DNA of 15,792 nucleotides. Source: Lentimicrobiaceae bacterium. GTDB lineage: Bacteria; Bacteroidota; Bacteroidia; Bacteroidales; WCHB1-69. A program made the position numbers and the translations under genes. The stretch is from assembly GCA_009776395.1 (NCBI GenBank), contig WRNX01000019.1, positions 1-15,792 on the forward strand, read 5' to 3'. Positions 14,701-15,792 of the stretch are shown piece after piece (the first letter of the stretch is position 1; each line of letters opens with the position of its first letter). The notes beneath the pieces are model-generated. The model did no database searches and was not told where the DNA came from. It saw nothing but the letters and a program-made list of their open reading frames with translations.

Positions 14701-14785
14701 AATATTTATTTCATCGCCTTTGGTATTTGACTTGTTAAAAAGCGCTAAAAGAATTAGACGCAGAAAAGTAGAGTTGTTGAAATAG
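11744..14785 (+). CDS. secDF: Fused protein-export translocase subunit SecDF
   Basis: This 1013-residue inner-membrane protein joins SecD and SecF in one chain, the usual arrangement in Bacteroidetes. It uses the proton-motive force to pull preproteins through SecYEG and releases them in the periplasm. The SecD half has one N-terminal membrane helix (about 4-26), GLDLKGGMNV (from 99) and the periplasmic region. Five helices follow from about residue 516, with GMAVDANVLIFERVREE from 580. The SecF half starts near residue 698 with a helix, then NPGVDFTGG (722-730), a shorter periplasmic domain, and five helices including TVIGYSINNVVIIYDRIREN from 903. These carry the conserved Asp and Arg residues of the proton path. 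A charged, Thr-rich insertion (about 292-323) lies in the SecD periplasmic part, a position that commonly varies in this phylum. It has its own probable promoter and appears to be monocistronic. Confidence 0.97.
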   Translation: MKNKGLFLFFSVILAIACLYCLSFSFVTYKIGRDADKHANDPDAIAEALTNVTDPMMINHIKDSVINARRADYLGRKNEEKVFLGSTYKQAKYKEVNLGLDLKGGMNVTLEVSYPDVLKSLAENTEDQLFTNAFNNTNDEYEKTNGDFIDIFVKNFNAQKIALDMPNAQLRTYFGERYGVKNATDADIVKFLKTESNEVIDRTFRILRTRIDRFGVAQPNLQRLTGSRILVELPGIKEPERVTELLKSTAKLEFWEVYNDNMNGRSIIERFYEADQRLARDLKAKKELEARKAEQIETSAPTDTTTTSIFEENNIEDDIEGAIVAHASQRSNGIVIGFYKEADIKIVNQLLPELIKLLGDKNVEFMWGKPDRNYDNLYPLIPLKRNNDRIGPKLSSETIGGARVVRSARQDVNHENQTVVSMAMESQAAEEWRKITRAAMDNKAKRTYIAIVLDNFVYSYPGIQAEITDGQSQISGNFSIDEAKDLATVLNSGNLEARVNIVQSEVVGPTLGKESITAGLLSFLLAFLLVLLYMFLYYNRAGLIADVSLVTNIFFIMGVLASLGAALTLPGIAGIVLTLGMAVDANVLIFERVREEVRAGKGARLAIDEGYKNAYSAIIDGNVTTLITAIVLYIFGSGPIQGFATTLIIGLLSSLFTAIFITRLIFENGLAKGVNYKFGNKYTLHTFEKANYDFIKPKKTFYLISISLAVVMFLSFGFQGLNPGVDFTGGRNYVVRFDQDVKTNEVRAAIADAFGGSPEVKTFGGNNQVRITTNYKIDSNDSEVDKEVELMLYNALKGFFAKTDISDVDFTQQIDPRGIQSMQKVQPTVAKELLWQAIWAVLISLVLIFVYIALRFRNWQFGLGGVIALAHDALLTIGLFSLFYKVMPFSMEIDQSFIAAILTVIGYSINNVVIIYDRIRENLGLYPKRENYININNAVNSTLGRSVNTAGTTIVVLLAIFIFGGEVIRGFIFAMTAGIIIGTYSAIFISSPLVFDLLKSAKRIRRRKVELLK

Positions 14786-14800
14786 TTAATTTAGAATGAC

Positions 14801-14828
14801 TGTAGGCTTTAAAGCCAATTTTTCTACA
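14801..14828 (+). terminator. Nested palindrome after secDF, possible terminator
   Basis: GGCTTTAAAGCC (14805-14816) is a perfect 12-bp palindrome followed by AATTTTT. It is enclosed by TGTAG (14801-14805) and CTACA (14824-14828), which can also pair. The structure begins 15 nt after the secDF stop. The inner stem is short (4 bp with a TTAA loop), so this is either a weak intrinsic terminator or a REP-like element. Confidence 0.4.
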
Positions 14829-14856
14829 AAAAAGAACCCCTTTTACAATAGAGAAA

Positions 14857-14893
14857 ATCCGCGTAAATCTGTTTCATCTGTGTTATCTGCGTG
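14857..14893 (+). repeat. Nonamer tandem array, atctgYgtt-like, three to four units
   Basis: atctgtttc (14867-14875), atctgtgtt (14876-14884) and atctgcgtg (14885-14893) form three adjoining 9-mers. A tenth-base variant, atccgcgtaa, precedes them at 14857-14866. The phrase resembles sequences that I recall recurring between genes in Bacteroidetes and other bacteria, but this was not searched. Confidence 0.7.
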
Positions 14894-14908
14894 CTAAAAA
14901 ACCGAATT

Positions 14909-14926
14909 ACAGGATGAACAGGATTT
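14909..14926 (+). repeat. Nonamer pair, acaggatNN
   Basis: acaggatga and acaggattt lie head to tail, 15 nt after the atctg array and also with period 9. The unit differs in sequence from the previous array. Two units alone would be unremarkable; the proximity to the other array is why it is listed. Confidence 0.5.
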
Positions 14927-14969
14927 TAACCCCCTGATAATTTTTTAAAAAACAATAGCAAAATTGAGT

Positions 14970-14997
14970 TTTGTATGAATATTTATTTATACTTTTG
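14970..14997 (+). promoter_or_regulatory. Probable promoter of the secreted FN3 protein gene
   Basis: TTTG (14970-14973) and TACTTTTG (14990-14997) match the Bacteroidetes -33 and TAnnTTTG -7 elements with a 16-nt spacer, slightly shorter than usual. Transcription would begin near 15005, about 35 nt before the ATG at 15040. This is the most complete promoter in the window. Confidence 0.6.
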
Positions 14998-15039
14998 CAA
15001 CGATTAATTCTTTTTATTATTAACCTAAACATTATTATT

Positions 15040-15792
15040 ATGAAAAAAAATCTTATTTTTTTAATCAGTGCAATTTTTGCTATAACCTGCACAAATCTTT
15101 ACGCCCAAAACCCCTTCTGTTCATTTAAACAAATGAGCTCCCCTGAAGAAAATACCACCAAAAAAATTCCTAATGAAAGAGTAATAAAATACCAAAACGC
15201 CCACCGCGACGAAGAAGGTTGCGGATTCAGATTTATTTTAGAAAATCCAGGAGGTGTGGGATGGCCTCCTGGATTTGGAATACAAATTACTGTGGATGGT
15301 GCGGATTATGGAATGGTTACTTTACCTTGGGGAGAGGGGGGATATGATGAAGTTATAAAATTGTTACCCTCAGGAGAAGTTCAATTTTTTTGGATTGGTG
15401 ATTTTTCTTTTCCTGCTCACTGTTTCGAAATCTTTAATTCATTAGATTCACTAATTTTTAAGAGCGATAAAACTGTTCTTGACGGATTATTTTTGACCTA
15501 TCAAAACGAATGTCCCGAATGTATCCCTTTAACCGATTTTAAGGGAGAATATATTTCGGAAACGGATCAGGTAAATCTCAGTTGGACAGCACCGGAAAAT
15601 ATATATTTACAAGGTTTTGAGATATTTAGAAATGATGAATTAATAATTCAGGTAGATAAGGAAACGCTCTCTTATACTGAAAATACCGCCGACTTGGAAT
15701 CCGGTAAATATAAATACTGTGTAGTTCCTGTGTATCCTTATTTATGCAGTTTTGAAGAGGATAATTGCTTTGAAGCGCATATAGGATTAGGT
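15040..15792 (+). CDS. Secreted protein with FN3-like domain, C-terminus cut by the window edge
   Basis: From ATG 15040 the frame stays open for 251 codons to the window end. The N-terminus MKKNLIFLISAIFAITCTNLYA is a type I signal peptide with probable cleavage before Q23. Cys17 lacks a proper lipobox. Residues about 55-155 form an all-beta-looking segment (GCGFRFILENPGGVGWPPG, IQITVDGADYGMVTLPWG) that I do not recognise. A CPEC pair (Cys158, Cys161) follows. Residues about 163-245 look like an FN3 domain (VNLSWTAPENIYLQGFEIFRND, then YTENTADLESGKYKYCVVPVY). In Bacteroidetes this architecture is typical of surface or secreted proteins, often exported by the type IX system and ending in a C-terminal sorting domain. 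That end is not visible here, so the export route is a guess. Confidence 0.8.
   Translation, partial: MKKNLIFLISAIFAITCTNLYAQNPFCSFKQMSSPEENTTKKIPNERVIKYQNAHRDEEGCGFRFILENPGGVGWPPGFGIQITVDGADYGMVTLPWGEGGYDEVIKLLPSGEVQFFWIGDFSFPAHCFEIFNSLDSLIFKSDKTVLDGLFLTYQNECPECIPLTDFKGEYISETDQVNLSWTAPENIYLQGFEIFRNDELIIQVDKETLSYTENTADLESGKYKYCVVPVYPYLCSFEEDNCFEAHIGLG

Noticed and set aside
14786..15039. Small RNA or riboswitch in the spacer after secDF
   Set aside because: Apart from the short palindrome and the 9-nt repeats, no extended structure or known motif is recognisable.

Overview
The window comes from a member of the Bacteroidota (Bacteroidetes), probably an anaerobic or fermentative one. It is AT-rich and has almost no Shine-Dalgarno sequences. 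Several genes are preceded by the TAnnTTTG -7 element of Bacteroidetes promoters. The gene content is also typical: a fused SecDF, a DUF5686 outer-membrane protein, an S46 dipeptidyl-peptidase, DUF4197 and Lcl/FN3 lipoproteins, and a stand-alone HsdR-N protein. This assignment rests on family knowledge and was not searched.

Layout. Positions 1-460 (minus strand) hold groES followed by the first 33 codons of groEL. Almost the whole gap between them is made of 7-nt tandem repeats. Divergent from groES is a plus-strand run of a UvrD/PcrA helicase (640-2946), the exonuclease VII small subunit xseB (2950-3141) and a DUF5686 outer-membrane protein (3168-5453), with gaps of 3 and 26 nt. Two lipoprotein genes follow: a DUF4197 protein (5544-6269) and a mosaic Ig-like/FN3/Lcl protein (6413-8203). 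They converge on a minus-strand pair, a NuoE/HndA-type [2Fe-2S] subunit (10435-10932) followed 13 nt later by an S46 dipeptidyl-peptidase (8277-10421). A 245-nt divergent intergenic region leads to an orphan HsdR N-terminal PD-(D/E)xK protein (11178-11603) and then secDF (11744-14785). A 254-nt spacer with a palindrome and 9-nt repeats precedes the start of a secreted FN3-type protein, which runs off the window at 15792.

Most genes are housekeeping or envelope genes: chaperonin, DNA repair, protein export, periplasmic dipeptide release and surface lipoproteins. I see no defence island, phage, insertion sequence, CRISPR array or biosynthetic cluster. The least explained signal lies between genes. 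Very short tandem arrays of period 7 occur at 111-182, 5520-5540, 8250-8270 and 11614-11641, and arrays of period 9 at 14857-14893 and 14909-14926. Related heptamers recur at unlinked sites. Other points of interest are a NuoE/HndA subunit with no visible partner subunits, xseB apart from xseA, a DUF5686 protein lacking the usual N-terminal carboxypeptidase-regulatory-like domain, and the orphan HsdR-N protein. No intergenic stretch exceeds 300 nt.
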